Shown here: positions 7,377 through 17,305 of the stretch, in pieces
Layout: each line of letters begins with the position of its first letter
Position numbering within the stretch: position 1 is the stretch's first letter
Source of the DNA: Pseudomonas sp. Bc-h
GTDB lineage: Bacteria > Pseudomonadota > Gammaproteobacteria > Pseudomonadales > Pseudomonadaceae
DNA: 48,547 bases
Assembly (NCBI RefSeq): GCF_002080045.1
Contig: NZ_MUIN01000017.1
Location: 253,504 to 302,050, forward strand
Reading direction: 5' to 3'
Position numbers and translations under genes: made by a program
Notes under the pieces: generated by a model
What the model saw: only the letters and a program-made list of their open reading frames with translations
Told to the model about the DNA's origin: nothing
Databases searched by the model: none

Positions 7377-10112
7377 ATGAAATTCATCCTTCTGAAAGAG
7401 TTCTTCGCAGGATTTCTGCGGACTCGTCATTTCGCCCGGCACTTCCGTCGGTTGGCAATGCTCGACAGCGTGACCGACGCCACCGTCAGCCGCGAAGTAC
7501 CGCCAACGCTGGCGCAAACTCTGACCCGCGGCGCCAGCAGCGACGTGCCCGAGTTGCTCACGCGGCTGGACAGCCATCACGAAGGCCTGACCGAGACCGA
7601 AGCCCTGGCGCTTCGTGAGAAACATGGCCTCAACGAGGTCGAGCACGAACAACCGCTGCCGTGGTGGGTGCATCTGTGGCACTGCTACAAGAACCCCTTC
7701 AATCTGCTGCTGACCTTGCTGGCATTCATCTCCTGGCTCACCGAGGACATGAAAGCCGCCACCGTGATCTTCTCCATGGTGGTGCTCTCGACGCTGCTGC
7801 GATTCTGGCAGGAAACACGCTCCAATCAGGCGGCGGATGCGCTCAAGGCCATGGTCAGCAACACCGCTACCGTGATGCGCCGCGCAGAGGTGTCTGGCGA
7901 CCAGCCCCAGGACACTGGCAAACAGCGTATCGAACTGCCGATCAAGCAACTGGTGCCGGGAGATCTGATCGTGCTCTCGGCCGGTGACATGATTCCCGCC
8001 GACTGCCGGGTGCTGAGTGCCAAGGACCTGTTCGTCAGCCAGGCCGCGATGACCGGCGAATCGATGCCGGTAGAAAAATTCGCCCGTCGTCAGGCGCTCG
8101 ACACCGGCAACCCGCTGGATCTGGAAAACATCCTGTTCATGGGCACCAACGTGGTGTCGGGATCGGCTACCGGGGTGATTCTTGCGACCGGCAATAACAC
8201 CTATTTCGGTGCCTTGGCCCAACGTGTCAGCGCCACCGATCGTGCGCCCACCTCATTCCAGGCCGGCGTCAACAAAGTCAGCTGGCTGCTGATCCGCTTC
8301 ATGTTCGTCATGGCGCCGCTGGTGCTGTTCATCAATGGCTTCACCAAGGGCGACTGGATGGAGGCGCTGCTGTTCGCGCTGTCCATCGCGGTCGGGCTGA
8401 CCCCGGAAATGCTGCCGATGATCGTCACCTCGACGCTGGCCAAGGGCGCGGTGTTTCTGTCGCGCAAGAAAGTCATCGTCAAACGCCTGGATGCCATCCA
8501 GAACTTCGGTGCCATGGACGTGCTGTGCACCGACAAGACCGGCACCCTGACTCAGGACAAGATTTTCCTCGCCCGGCATGTGGACGTCTGGGGCGATGAG
8601 TCCGATGACGTGCTGGAAATGGCCTACCTGAACAGCTACTACCAGACCGGCCTGAAGAACCTGCTGGACGTCGCGGTGCTGGAGCACGTGGAAATCCACC
8701 GCGAGCTGCGGGTCGGTACGGCTTTCAGCAAAGTCGATGAAGTGCCTTTCGACTTCAATCGGCGGCGTATGTCTGTGGTAGTGCAAGAGCAGGGGCAGCC
8801 GCATCTGCTGATCTGCAAAGGCGCGCTGGAAGAAGTGCTGGGCGTCTGCAAGCGTGTGCGCCACGGCGAAGCGGAGGAAGCACTGACCCCAGAGCTGCTG
8901 GAGCGCATTGTGCAGGTCACCGCTGAGTTCAACGATGAAGGATTGCGCGTGGTGGCGGTGGCTGCCCGGTCCATGATTGAGGGGCGTGACGCCTATGGCC
9001 TGGCAGACGAAAGCGACCTGACGCTGATCGGCTATGTGGCATTTCTAGACCCGCCCAAGGAAAGCACCGCGCCTGCGCTCAAGGCTCTGGCCGATCACGG
9101 CGTGGCAGTAAAAGTGCTGACCGGGGATAACGAACGCGTGACCGCGAAGATCTGCCGGGAAGTCGGGCTTGAGCGGCAAGGCTTGTTGCTGGGTGGCGAT
9201 GTCGAGCGCATGAGTGACGCGGAACTTGCCGTGGCGGTGGAGACCACCAACGTTTTCGCCAAGCTGACGCCTTCCCACAAGGAGCGCATCGTGCGGCTGC
9301 TCAAAGCCAATGGGCACGTGGTCGGGTTCATGGGCGACGGCATCAACGACGCGCCGGCCCTGCGCACTGCCGACATCGGGATTTCCGTGGACAGTGCGGT
9401 GGATATTGCCAAGGAAGCAGCAGACATCATCCTGCTGGAAAAAAGCCTGATGGTGCTGGAGGAGGGCGTGCTGGAGGGGCGTCGGACTTTTGCCAACATG
9501 CTCAAGTACATCAAGATGACGGCCAGCTCCAACTTCGGCAACGTGTTCTCGGTACTGGTCGCCAGTGCGTTCATTCCGTTCCTGCCGATGCTGCCGATGC
9601 ATCTGCTGGTGCAAAACCTGCTGTACGACGTTTCGCAGATCGCGATTCCGTTCGATAACGTCGACGAGGAACTGCTGAAGAAGCCTCAGCGCTGGCAGCC
9701 TGCGGACGTTGGGCGCTTCATGATGTTTTTCGGACCGATCAGCTCGATCTTCGACATCACCACCTTTGTAGTGATGTGGTACGTGTTCGGCGCCAGCACG
9801 CCAGAGCATCAAACGCTGTTTCAATCGGGCTGGTTCGTGGTGGGGCTGCTGACCCAGACGCTGATCGTGCACATGATCCGCACCCCGAAGATTCCGTTTC
9901 TGCAAAGCCGCGCGGCCATGCCGTTGATGGTGATGACCGGGGTGATCATGGCCGTAGGGATATTCCTGCCAATGGGGCCGCTGGCGCACTATTTCAAATT
10001 GCAGGCGCTGCCACCGCTGTACTTCGTCATCCTGCCGGTGATTCTGCTGGCGTATGTAGGGCTGACGCAGGCGGTGAAGGGGTTTTATGTGAGGAGGTTT
10101 GGTTGGCAGTGA
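7377..10112 (+). CDS. mgtA: Magnesium-translocating P-type ATPase
   Basis: P-type ATPase of 911 residues that imports Mg2+ across the inner membrane using ATP. Visible motifs: MTGESMPVEK in the actuator domain, CTDKTGTLTQD with the phosphorylated Asp, KVLTGDN, and MGDGINDAPALR in the hinge. GLTPEMLPMIVTSTLAKGA in the membrane domain is characteristic of the type IIIB Mg2+ branch. Helices surround the usual two cytoplasmic loops, and the C-terminal helices follow residue 720 or so. The start is the ATG at 7377, with GGGGA upstream; a longer in-frame opening from 7299 runs through structured leader and is rejected. The long hairpin-rich leader suggests control by Mg2+, as in enterobacteria. It converges with the thiolase gene. 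Confidence 0.96.
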   Translation: MKFILLKEFFAGFLRTRHFARHFRRLAMLDSVTDATVSREVPPTLAQTLTRGASSDVPELLTRLDSHHEGLTETEALALREKHGLNEVEHEQPLPWWVHLWHCYKNPFNLLLTLLAFISWLTEDMKAATVIFSMVVLSTLLRFWQETRSNQAADALKAMVSNTATVMRRAEVSGDQPQDTGKQRIELPIKQLVPGDLIVLSAGDMIPADCRVLSAKDLFVSQAAMTGESMPVEKFARRQALDTGNPLDLENILFMGTNVVSGSATGVILATGNNTYFGALAQRVSATDRAPTSFQAGVNKVSWLLIRFMFVMAPLVLFINGFTKGDWMEALLFALSIAVGLTPEMLPMIVTSTLAKGAVFLSRKKVIVKRLDAIQNFGAMDVLCTDKTGTLTQDKIFLARHVDVWGDESDDVLEMAYLNSYYQTGLKNLLDVAVLEHVEIHRELRVGTAFSKVDEVPFDFNRRRMSVVVQEQGQPHLLICKGALEEVLGVCKRVRHGEAEEALTPELLERIVQVTAEFNDEGLRVVAVAARSMIEGRDAYGLADESDLTLIGYVAFLDPPKESTAPALKALADHGVAVKVLTGDNERVTAKICREVGLERQGLLLGGDVERMSDAELAVAVETTNVFAKLTPSHKERIVRLLKANGHVVGFMGDGINDAPALRTADIGISVDSAVDIAKEAADIILLEKSLMVLEEGVLEGRRTFANMLKYIKMTASSNFGNVFSVLVASAFIPFLPMLPMHLLVQNLLYDVSQIAIPFDNVDEELLKKPQRWQPADVGRFMMFFGPISSIFDITTFVVMWYVFGASTPEHQTLFQSGWFVVGLLTQTLIVHMIRTPKIPFLQSRAAMPLMVMTGVIMAVGIFLPMGPLAHYFKLQALPPLYFVILPVILLAYVGLTQAVKGFYVRRFGWQ

Positions 10113-10130
10113 TGTTTTGGGCTGTTTGAT

Positions 10131-10155
10131 CGTGCCCACGCAGAACGTGGGCACG
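10131..10155. repeat. Perfect palindrome between convergent genes
   Basis: CGTGCCCACG and CGTGGGCACG are separated by 5 bases. It lies between the stops of mgtA and the thiolase gene and could end transcription from both sides, although it has no clear T tract. It resembles a short palindrome family frequent in fluorescent pseudomonads. Confidence 0.65.
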
Positions 10156-10166
10156 ACCATCGGGCT

Positions 10167-11345
<1,179 letters not shown>

Positions 11346-11541
11346 GGTACGAATCCTCACTGTTGTTGGTTCAGGCGCCGGGACCTTCAGGAAAGCTGGA
11401 AAGGGCGAGGTCCGGGACAGCGGAGTCAAGGGCGCACATGGTGGCATGAATGACGGGGATAATTTAAGCCCTTTGTCGTTTTGCTTCAGTGCCCGGCAGG
11501 CCCGAGATGCAACAACGACCTGACGGTCGGTGACGAACCCT

Positions 11542-11627
11542 GTGGGAGGGAGCCTGCTCGCGAATGCGTTGTGTCAGACAGTTTGATGTGACTGACTCAT
11601 TCCTTTCGTGAGCAAGCTCCCTCCCAC
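11542..11627. repeat. REPIN-like inverted repeat, copy 3
   Basis: Begins GTGGGAGGGAGCCTGCTCGC and ends with a close reverse complement; the interior (TTTGATGTGACTGACTCA) resembles copies 1 and 2 but is more diverged. It occupies most of the 307-base gap between the thiolase gene and the DUF2236 gene; nothing else is seen in that gap. Confidence 0.8.
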
Positions 11628-11652
11628 AGTTGATTTATGGTGTCTGGGAGAT

Positions 11653-12522
11653 TCAAACCACCCCCATCCTGCGTCTGGCCCGATGAACCGACGCATTGCG
11701 CACTGCCCAACGCAGAATCGGAGCGGTCCGGTTTACGCCCGCGCGGATCATTCCACGCTTGAAGCCGCCCAGCTGGATATCGAACATCGCGCTGGCCCAC
11801 TCGGGCATCAGCTCGATTCCGGCCTGCATCATCAGATTGCCCATGGGTTTTGCCATCCGGCTCGGCGCGGGAGCATGTCGCAGAATGCGCAGGACCTCAT
11901 GCGTACGCTCATCGCACACCAGATGAGGGCGTATGTCGTCCAGGTAGCGGGCGATTTGTACGGCTGAGCGTGGTACGTCACGAGCACCGAGACGTTCGGC
12001 GACAAGGGCGGTTTCGGCGTAGTAGCGATCCCGATCGGCCAACGACAGATCAGGGTTCAGATAACGCAGGTGGGCAGCCATGAAACTGCTGACTTCTGCA
12101 ACGTGCACCCACGTCAGCAGGGCCGGGTCATCGGCGGCATAAACGCTGCCGTCTGGAGCGGTCCCGCTGATCTGCGAATGAATGCCGCGTACTTTATCGA
12201 TCAGCCAGTTGGCGTCATGGGTCGAGCCGAAGGTTGTGCCGGAAATGAACTGCCCGGTACGCCGCAGCCGTCCGAGCATGTCCTCACGAAAGTTGGAATG
12301 ATCCCAGACACCGGCCAACACGCGAGGGTGAAGCATCTGCAGCATCAACGCGCAGATGCCGCCAATCAGCATGCTGGGAAAGTCACCGTGCACCTGCCAG
12401 CACACGGCCTGCGGCCCGAACAAGCCGGGATCGCCCTTGGGGTTTTCCATATCCAGTTGGCCCAAGGCCAGGCCGGTCATGCTCATGACCTGGGTTTCGA
12501 TACGTGTGCGGATGAATTCCAT
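11653..12522 (-). CDS. DUF2236 / MpaB-like oxygenase family protein
   Basis: Protein of 289 residues with the DUF2236 (MpaB-like) signature: GGICALMLQMLHPRVLAGV near residue 55-75 and TWVHVAEVSSFM with a conserved His further on. Relatives include latex-clearing protein and a fungal oxygenase acting in mycophenolate synthesis; most bacterial members have no known substrate. It begins 9 bases after the acs stop codon, so the two are likely co-transcribed. The role is unknown; the family assignment is fairly sure. Confidence 0.83.
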   Translation of the reverse strand: MEFIRTRIETQVMSMTGLALGQLDMENPKGDPGLFGPQAVCWQVHGDFPSMLIGGICALMLQMLHPRVLAGVWDHSNFREDMLGRLRRTGQFISGTTFGSTHDANWLIDKVRGIHSQISGTAPDGSVYAADDPALLTWVHVAEVSSFMAAHLRYLNPDLSLADRDRYYAETALVAERLGARDVPRSAVQIARYLDDIRPHLVCDERTHEVLRILRHAPAPSRMAKPMGNLMMQAGIELMPEWASAMFDIQLGGFKRGMIRAGVNRTAPILRWAVRNASVHRARRRMGVV

Positions 12523-12531
12523 GGGTGTCCG

Positions 12532-14469
12532 TTATTGGTTAAGCCGCTTCTCGATCAAACCCTCCACCACGCTCGAATCCGCTAGGGTCGAAATATCCCC
12601 CAGGCTGTCCAGTTCATTGCAGGCGATCTTGCGCAGAATGCGCCGCATGATCTTCCCTGAGCGGGTTTTCGGCAAGGCTGGCGCCCACTGGATCAACTCC
12701 GGTTTGGCAAAGCTGCCGATTTCCTTGCTGACCAGCGCCAGCAGTTCCTTCTGCAGCGCCTCGTCCGGTTCGACGCCGGCCATGGTGGTCACGAACGCGT
12801 AAATCCCCATGCCTTTGACGTCGTGTGGGTAACCGACGACCGCCGCCTCGGCCACGCTGTCATGCAGGACCAGCGCGCTCTCGACTTCGGCTGTGCCAAT
12901 GCGGTGCCCGGACACGTTGATTACGTCGTCCACACGCCCGGTGATCCAGTAATGGCCATCCTGATCGCGACGTGCACCGTCGCCGGTGAAGTAGTAGCCG
13001 GGGTAGGGTTTGAAGTAGGTTTCGACCATGCGTTTCTGGTCGCCGTATACGCCCCGGATCTGACCGGGCCAACTGGCTTTGATCGCCAACAACCCGCTGG
13101 TGGCGCCTTCAAGCTCTTTGCCCTTGTCGTCCAGCAACACCGGTAGTACCCCGAACATCGGTTGGGTAGCGCAGCCCGGTTTCAAGGGCGTGGTGCTGAC
13201 CAGTGGGGTGAGCATGATGCCGCCGGTCTCGGTTTGCCACCAGGTATCGACAATGGGGCAGCGCTCCTTTCCTACTTTGTGGAAGTACCACTCCCACGCT
13301 TCCGGGTTGATGGGCTCACCCACCGTGCCGAGCACTCGCAAGCTCTCACGGCTAGTGTTCTCCAAAGGTTTTGGGCCTTCACGCATCAGCGCACGCAGGG
13401 CTGTTGGCGCGGTGTAGAAGATGTTCACATGATGTTTATCGATCACCTGCCAGAAACGCGAAGTGTCCGGGTAGTTCGGCACACCCTCGAAGATCAGGGT
13501 GGTCGCGCCGTTGGCCAACGGCCCGTAGACAATATAGCTGTGGCCGGTGACCCAGCCGACGTCGGCGGTGCACCAGTAGATTTCGCCATCGCGGTAGTCG
13601 AACACGTATTGGTGAGTCATCGCCGCCTGCAACAGATAACCGCCGGTGGTGTGCAATACCCCTTTGGGTTTCCCTGTGCTGCCGGAGGTGTAAAGGATGA
13701 ACAACGGATCTTCGGCGTCCATGGGCTCAGGCGGGCAGTCGACGCTGATGCCGTGCAAGGCCTCGTGATACCAGATGTCACGGCCCTCAACCCAATCCAC
13801 CTCGCCCTCGGTGCGTTTTATCACCAGCACGGTGCCGACATTGGGGCAGCTTTGCAGTGCCTTATCGACGTTCTGTTTGAGGGGCACGTACTTGCCGCCG
13901 CGTACGCCTTCGTCGGCGGTAATCACAGTCTGGCAATCGGCGTCGAGGATTCGGTCGCGCAGTGCGTCAGGCGAAAAACCGCCGAATACTACCGAGTGCA
14001 CCGCGCCGATCCGTGTGCACGCGAGCATCGCGTAAGCCGCTTCCGGAACCATCGGCATATAAATGCACACACGGTCGCCTTTCCTGACTCCACGTGCTTT
14101 CAGCACATTCGCCAGACGGGCGACGTTGTGGTGAAGCTTCTTGTAGGTGATTTCTGCGGATTCGGAAGGGTTGTCGCCTTCCCAGATGATCGCAACCTGA
14201 TCGCCGCGCTTTGCCAGGTGGCGGTCAATGCAGTTGTAACTGACGTTCAGCTTGCCGCCTGTAAACCAACTGGCGGCCCCAGTTTTGAGATCGGACTGCT
14301 GAACCTGATCCCACTTCGAGGACCAGTCGAGGAATTTGTTGGCCTGCTCTGCCCAGAACACATCGGGCTGTTCAATGGATTGCCGATAAAGCCGCTGATA
14401 GTCCTCGGCGCTTAATTGGGCAGCCTTGCGCGTGGCATCGGCTTGCGGGAAATCGCTGAGATTGAACAT
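12532..14469 (-). CDS. acs: Acetyl-CoA synthetase
   Basis: AMP-forming enzyme of 645 residues that makes acetyl-CoA from acetate, ATP and CoA. The ATP/AMP loop YTSGSTGKPKGV lies near residue 265, TWWQTETGG follows, and the C-terminal PKTRSGKIMRR carries the lysine (K606) that in this family is switched off by acetylation. Length is normal for Acs (about 650). Start ATG at 14469 has AGGAGA four bases upstream. Just before this site the message reads AAGAATAA, an AAnAAnAA motif like those bound by Hfq with Crc in catabolite repression, suggesting relief by CrcZ (encoded at 21370-21740). Confidence 0.97.
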   Translation of the reverse strand: MFNLSDFPQADATRKAAQLSAEDYQRLYRQSIEQPDVFWAEQANKFLDWSSKWDQVQQSDLKTGAASWFTGGKLNVSYNCIDRHLAKRGDQVAIIWEGDNPSESAEITYKKLHHNVARLANVLKARGVRKGDRVCIYMPMVPEAAYAMLACTRIGAVHSVVFGGFSPDALRDRILDADCQTVITADEGVRGGKYVPLKQNVDKALQSCPNVGTVLVIKRTEGEVDWVEGRDIWYHEALHGISVDCPPEPMDAEDPLFILYTSGSTGKPKGVLHTTGGYLLQAAMTHQYVFDYRDGEIYWCTADVGWVTGHSYIVYGPLANGATTLIFEGVPNYPDTSRFWQVIDKHHVNIFYTAPTALRALMREGPKPLENTSRESLRVLGTVGEPINPEAWEWYFHKVGKERCPIVDTWWQTETGGIMLTPLVSTTPLKPGCATQPMFGVLPVLLDDKGKELEGATSGLLAIKASWPGQIRGVYGDQKRMVETYFKPYPGYYFTGDGARRDQDGHYWITGRVDDVINVSGHRIGTAEVESALVLHDSVAEAAVVGYPHDVKGMGIYAFVTTMAGVEPDEALQKELLALVSKEIGSFAKPELIQWAPALPKTRSGKIMRRILRKIACNELDSLGDISTLADSSVVEGLIEKRLNQ

Positions 14470-14481
14470 GGCGTCTCCTGT

Positions 14482-14489
14482 TTATTCTT
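14482..14489 (-). promoter_or_regulatory. Possible Hfq/Crc binding motif before acs
   Basis: The transcript reads AAGAATAA, a perfect fit to AAnAAnAA, within AAGAATAAACAGGAGA, so it abuts the Shine-Dalgarno. In Pseudomonas, Hfq with Crc binds such motifs near starts and blocks translation when preferred carbon is present. Function here is inferred. Confidence 0.45.
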
Positions 14490-14693
14490 GTGAGTACGGC
14501 TCTCTTTCAGAGTAGCCGCTGGTGCCGAGGTTCAGGCTTGTCGCGATCACGGGTGGCGGTGACTGACATCCATGTATGACAGAAAGTGACGTGCGGTCCT
14601 ACGAGATACAAAGCTGCAGCCGACAGTGATGTCTGGGCAGTCCGTGAATAATAACCGCCCAAATTTTTCGCGTACGCGCTGCAGGAGACCGCT

Positions 14694-15260
14694 TTGTCCG
14701 GCGACAATCACGGGTCACAGACGGGTGACAACAGTTTGAATGTGGGTGTTGGCGATTTCAGAGGTGCCCACCTGAACATCAACCAGACAGAGCGGCCCAC
14801 CTTTACCCCGCAACAAATGGACATCCAGCGGGCGCCCGCGTTTGGCGGTCGTCACCTCAACAGTGAACGCGTTTCGGCATTTGGCTATGTCACGGGAGCC
14901 GCCAGTTTGTTTGGGCTGTATTTCGCGCTCTTTCCGTTTCCAGGCAAGCAGAGCTCCTGGACGATGCTATTGATGTTCGCGCTGATGGTTTCGGTTGTCA
15001 TGGTGGTGACATCAGCGGTATTACGCCGACGCAAGTTCGAACATTTCTTCGGGTCGCGCCACTACCTGGAAATCGGCGATCGGGGCGGCATCTATGTCAA
15101 TCGATTCACCGCAACGTGCCCATGGTGCGGCTCGAACATGCATCTGCGTCACGTGGGGCCGAAAGAAGGGCCACGCAGCGATCACTTCATCTGCGAAAGA
15201 AATCCACGGCAGCATGTGATCGATCTCGATCCGACGTTGTTGCCGGACATCGAGGAGTGA
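14694..15260 (+). CDS. Uncharacterised two-helix membrane protein with zinc-ribbon-like tail
   Basis: I do not recognise this 188-residue protein. It starts with TTG at 14694, supported by AGGAG seven bases upstream. The N-terminal 30 residues are Gly/Asn/Asp rich (GSQTGDNSLNVGVGDFRGA). Two membrane helices follow at about residues 64-82 and 89-110; the RRRK after the second puts both ends in the cytoplasm. The C-terminal part has CPWCGS (C142, C145), H164 and C167 in HFICERN, and H174, a possible zinc-binding set. The neighbours are acs (divergent) and pgi (convergent), which gives no functional clue. The start and reading frame are well supported; the role is unknown. Confidence 0.75.
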   Translation: MSGDNHGSQTGDNSLNVGVGDFRGAHLNINQTERPTFTPQQMDIQRAPAFGGRHLNSERVSAFGYVTGAASLFGLYFALFPFPGKQSSWTMLLMFALMVSVVMVVTSAVLRRRKFEHFFGSRHYLEIGDRGGIYVNRFTATCPWCGSNMHLRHVGPKEGPRSDHFICERNPRQHVIDLDPTLLPDIEE

Positions 15261-15299
15261 CTGGTTTGCATTGACGGCGTGTCTGCCAGTCCAAGGGCA

Positions 15300-15335
15300 T
15301 TAAAAACCCGCCGCCTCTTGCGAGGGGGCGGGTTT
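15300..15335 (-). terminator. Intrinsic terminator of pgi
   Basis: On the minus strand, AAACCCGCC pairs with GGCGGGTTT with an inner CCTC/GAGG stem, and a T-run (TTTTTAA) follows. It lies just after the pgi stop and before the end of the convergent 188-residue protein gene. Confidence 0.85.
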
Positions 15336-15357
15336 GAAGGTATTGCAGAGGGCGCGA

Positions 15358-17022
15358 TCAGCCGCGGTGACGACCGCGGAAGTAGTTGATCAGACCTTGG
15401 GTCGATGCGTCCTCGGCAGGCGTTTCGTCGGTGCCGACCAAACGTCCGTAGACGCCTTTGCCCAGTTCTTTGCCCAATTCGACACCCCACTGATCAAAGG
15501 CGTTGGTGCCCCAGACCACGCTCTGCACAAAGACCTTGTGCTCATACATCGCAACCAACGCACCCAGGCGGCGAGGGCTGATGCGCTCGCACACGATCGT
15601 GTTGCTCGGACGATTACCCGGAATGACCTTATGCGGGGCGACGCGTTGCACTTCTGCTTCGGCAATGCCCTTGGCACGCAACTCGGCCTCTGCTTCTTCG
15701 CGGGTCTTGCCTTGCATCAACGCCTGGCTTTGCGACAGGCAGTTGGCGTATAGCCATTGGTGGTGGTCGGAGACCGGGTTGAAGCTGACGATCGGCACTA
15801 TAAAGTCTGCGGGAATCAGCTGGGTGCCTTGGTGCAACAACTGGTGATAGGCATGCTGCCCGTTGGCGCCGACGCCACCCCAAATTACTGGGCCGGTATC
15901 GGTCTTCACCGGCACGCCGTCCTGGCGCACGCTCTTGCCGTTGGATTCCATGTCCAACTGCTGCAAGTGCTTGGTGATGTTGCGCAGGTAGTGGTCGTAC
16001 GGCAGGATCGCGTGGCTCTGCGCGCCCCAGAAGTTGCCGTACCAGACGCCCAGGAGACCGAGCAGCACCGGCATGTTCTGTTCGAACGATGCGTTCTGGA
16101 AGTGCTGGTCCATGGTGTAGGCACCGGACAGCAGCTCCTTGAAGTTGGACATGCCGATGGCCAGCGCGATTGGCAGGCCGATGGCCGACCACAGCGAGTA
16201 ACGACCGCCGACCCAGTCCCACATCGGAAAGATGTTCTCTTCACGAATGCCGAACGCCACGGCCGCAGCATTGTTGCTCGACACTGCGATGAAGTGACGA
16301 TACAGCTCGGCTTCCGAGCCACCTTGTGCCAGGTACCAGGCGCGAGCGGCGGTGGCGTTTTTCAGGGTTTCCAGCGTGCTGAAGGTCTTCGACGAGACGA
16401 TGAACAGCGTGGTCTCCGCGCGCAGCTTGGCGGTCAGTTCGTGCAGCTCGGTGCCGTCGATGTTCGCCAGATAGTGGCAGCGAACGCCTTTCTGTGCGTA
16501 GGACAACAGGGCTTCGGACACCAGCTCAGGGCCGAGGAACGAGCCACCGATACCGATGTTGACCACGTCTGTGATCGGCTTCTCGGTGTAACCGCGCCAC
16601 AGCCCGTCGTGGATGCGGCCGACCAAGTCGGTGATCTGGTTCAGCACCTTGTGGACTTCCGGCATCACGTTGGTGCCGTTGACCATCAGCTTGTCGCCTA
16701 CTGGGCGACGCAACGCGGTGTGCAGTGCCGGGCGGTTTTCCGAAGAGTTGACCGGCTCGCCGTCATACTGCGCCTTGATTGCGTCTTTCAGACCGACTTC
16801 ATTGGCCAGGTTGACCAACAACTGACGGGTTTCGGTGGTGATCAGGTTTTTCGAATAATCGAGGAACAGCCCACTGCTGCTGAGGGTGAATTCGTTGAAA
16901 CGTTGCGGGTCTTCGTTGAACGCCTCACGCATGCTGAAATTCTGCATGGCTTTGCGGTGATCGGTGAGCGCCTGCCAGGCGGGCAGGGTGGTGACGTCAT
17001 GAGGAGTGCGGTAGTACGCCAT
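15358..17022 (-). CDS. pgi: Glucose-6-phosphate isomerase
   Basis: Enzyme of 554 residues interconverting glucose-6-phosphate and fructose-6-phosphate; in Pseudomonas, which lacks phosphofructokinase, it mainly serves gluconeogenesis and the cyclic hexose route. Visible family marks: NIGIGGSFLGP near residue 155, SSKTFSTLETL, the PGI signature region around MWDWVGGRYSLWSAIGLP, and the C-terminal DQWGVELGKELG. The length is typical. ATG at 17022 is preceded by AAGGAAA. A clear terminator follows. In P. aeruginosa the gene sits beside panD-panC-panB, but here panD is absent (see findings). Confidence 0.97.
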   Translation of the reverse strand: MAYYRTPHDVTTLPAWQALTDHRKAMQNFSMREAFNEDPQRFNEFTLSSSGLFLDYSKNLITTETRQLLVNLANEVGLKDAIKAQYDGEPVNSSENRPALHTALRRPVGDKLMVNGTNVMPEVHKVLNQITDLVGRIHDGLWRGYTEKPITDVVNIGIGGSFLGPELVSEALLSYAQKGVRCHYLANIDGTELHELTAKLRAETTLFIVSSKTFSTLETLKNATAARAWYLAQGGSEAELYRHFIAVSSNNAAAVAFGIREENIFPMWDWVGGRYSLWSAIGLPIALAIGMSNFKELLSGAYTMDQHFQNASFEQNMPVLLGLLGVWYGNFWGAQSHAILPYDHYLRNITKHLQQLDMESNGKSVRQDGVPVKTDTGPVIWGGVGANGQHAYHQLLHQGTQLIPADFIVPIVSFNPVSDHHQWLYANCLSQSQALMQGKTREEAEAELRAKGIAEAEVQRVAPHKVIPGNRPSNTIVCERISPRRLGALVAMYEHKVFVQSVVWGTNAFDQWGVELGKELGKGVYGRLVGTDETPAEDASTQGLINYFRGRHRG

Positions 17023-17305
17023 CGCTGCGGGTTTCCTTGTACTTGGACTGCCTTTTGGACACTGAAAAGCCAGGGCGGGATCGAATGCGCGCGTCTGCGA
17101 AGACTAACCCCCGGACGCGCCGATGTCTGCGCCTTGCTTTACCTTTGCTCGGTACTTTTTCTCACAAGGTAGTGTCGCCTTTCTCAGGCGACATGTACCG
17201 GTATGGCATTGCTCATGTGGCGAAGTTCATTGCCCGGCGCCATATAGAGCATGCGCGGCCTCGGGCTAGTGAGCATAGTTGCGAATATCCGCTTTGCGGT
17301 CCTTG

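Noticed and set aside
7095..8222. 375-codon minus-strand frame opposite mgtA
   Set aside because: It is antisense to the well-supported MgtA, has no family motif and is of His/Gln-rich composition typical of a shadow frame in GC-rich DNA.
13162..14415. 417-codon plus-strand frame opposite acs
   Set aside because: It overlaps fully a clear Acs gene and has no recognisable motif or ribosome binding site.
15757..17172. 471-codon plus-strand frame opposite pgi
   Set aside because: It is a shadow of pgi, with shadow-type composition (Val/Asp/His/Gln rich) and no family similarity.
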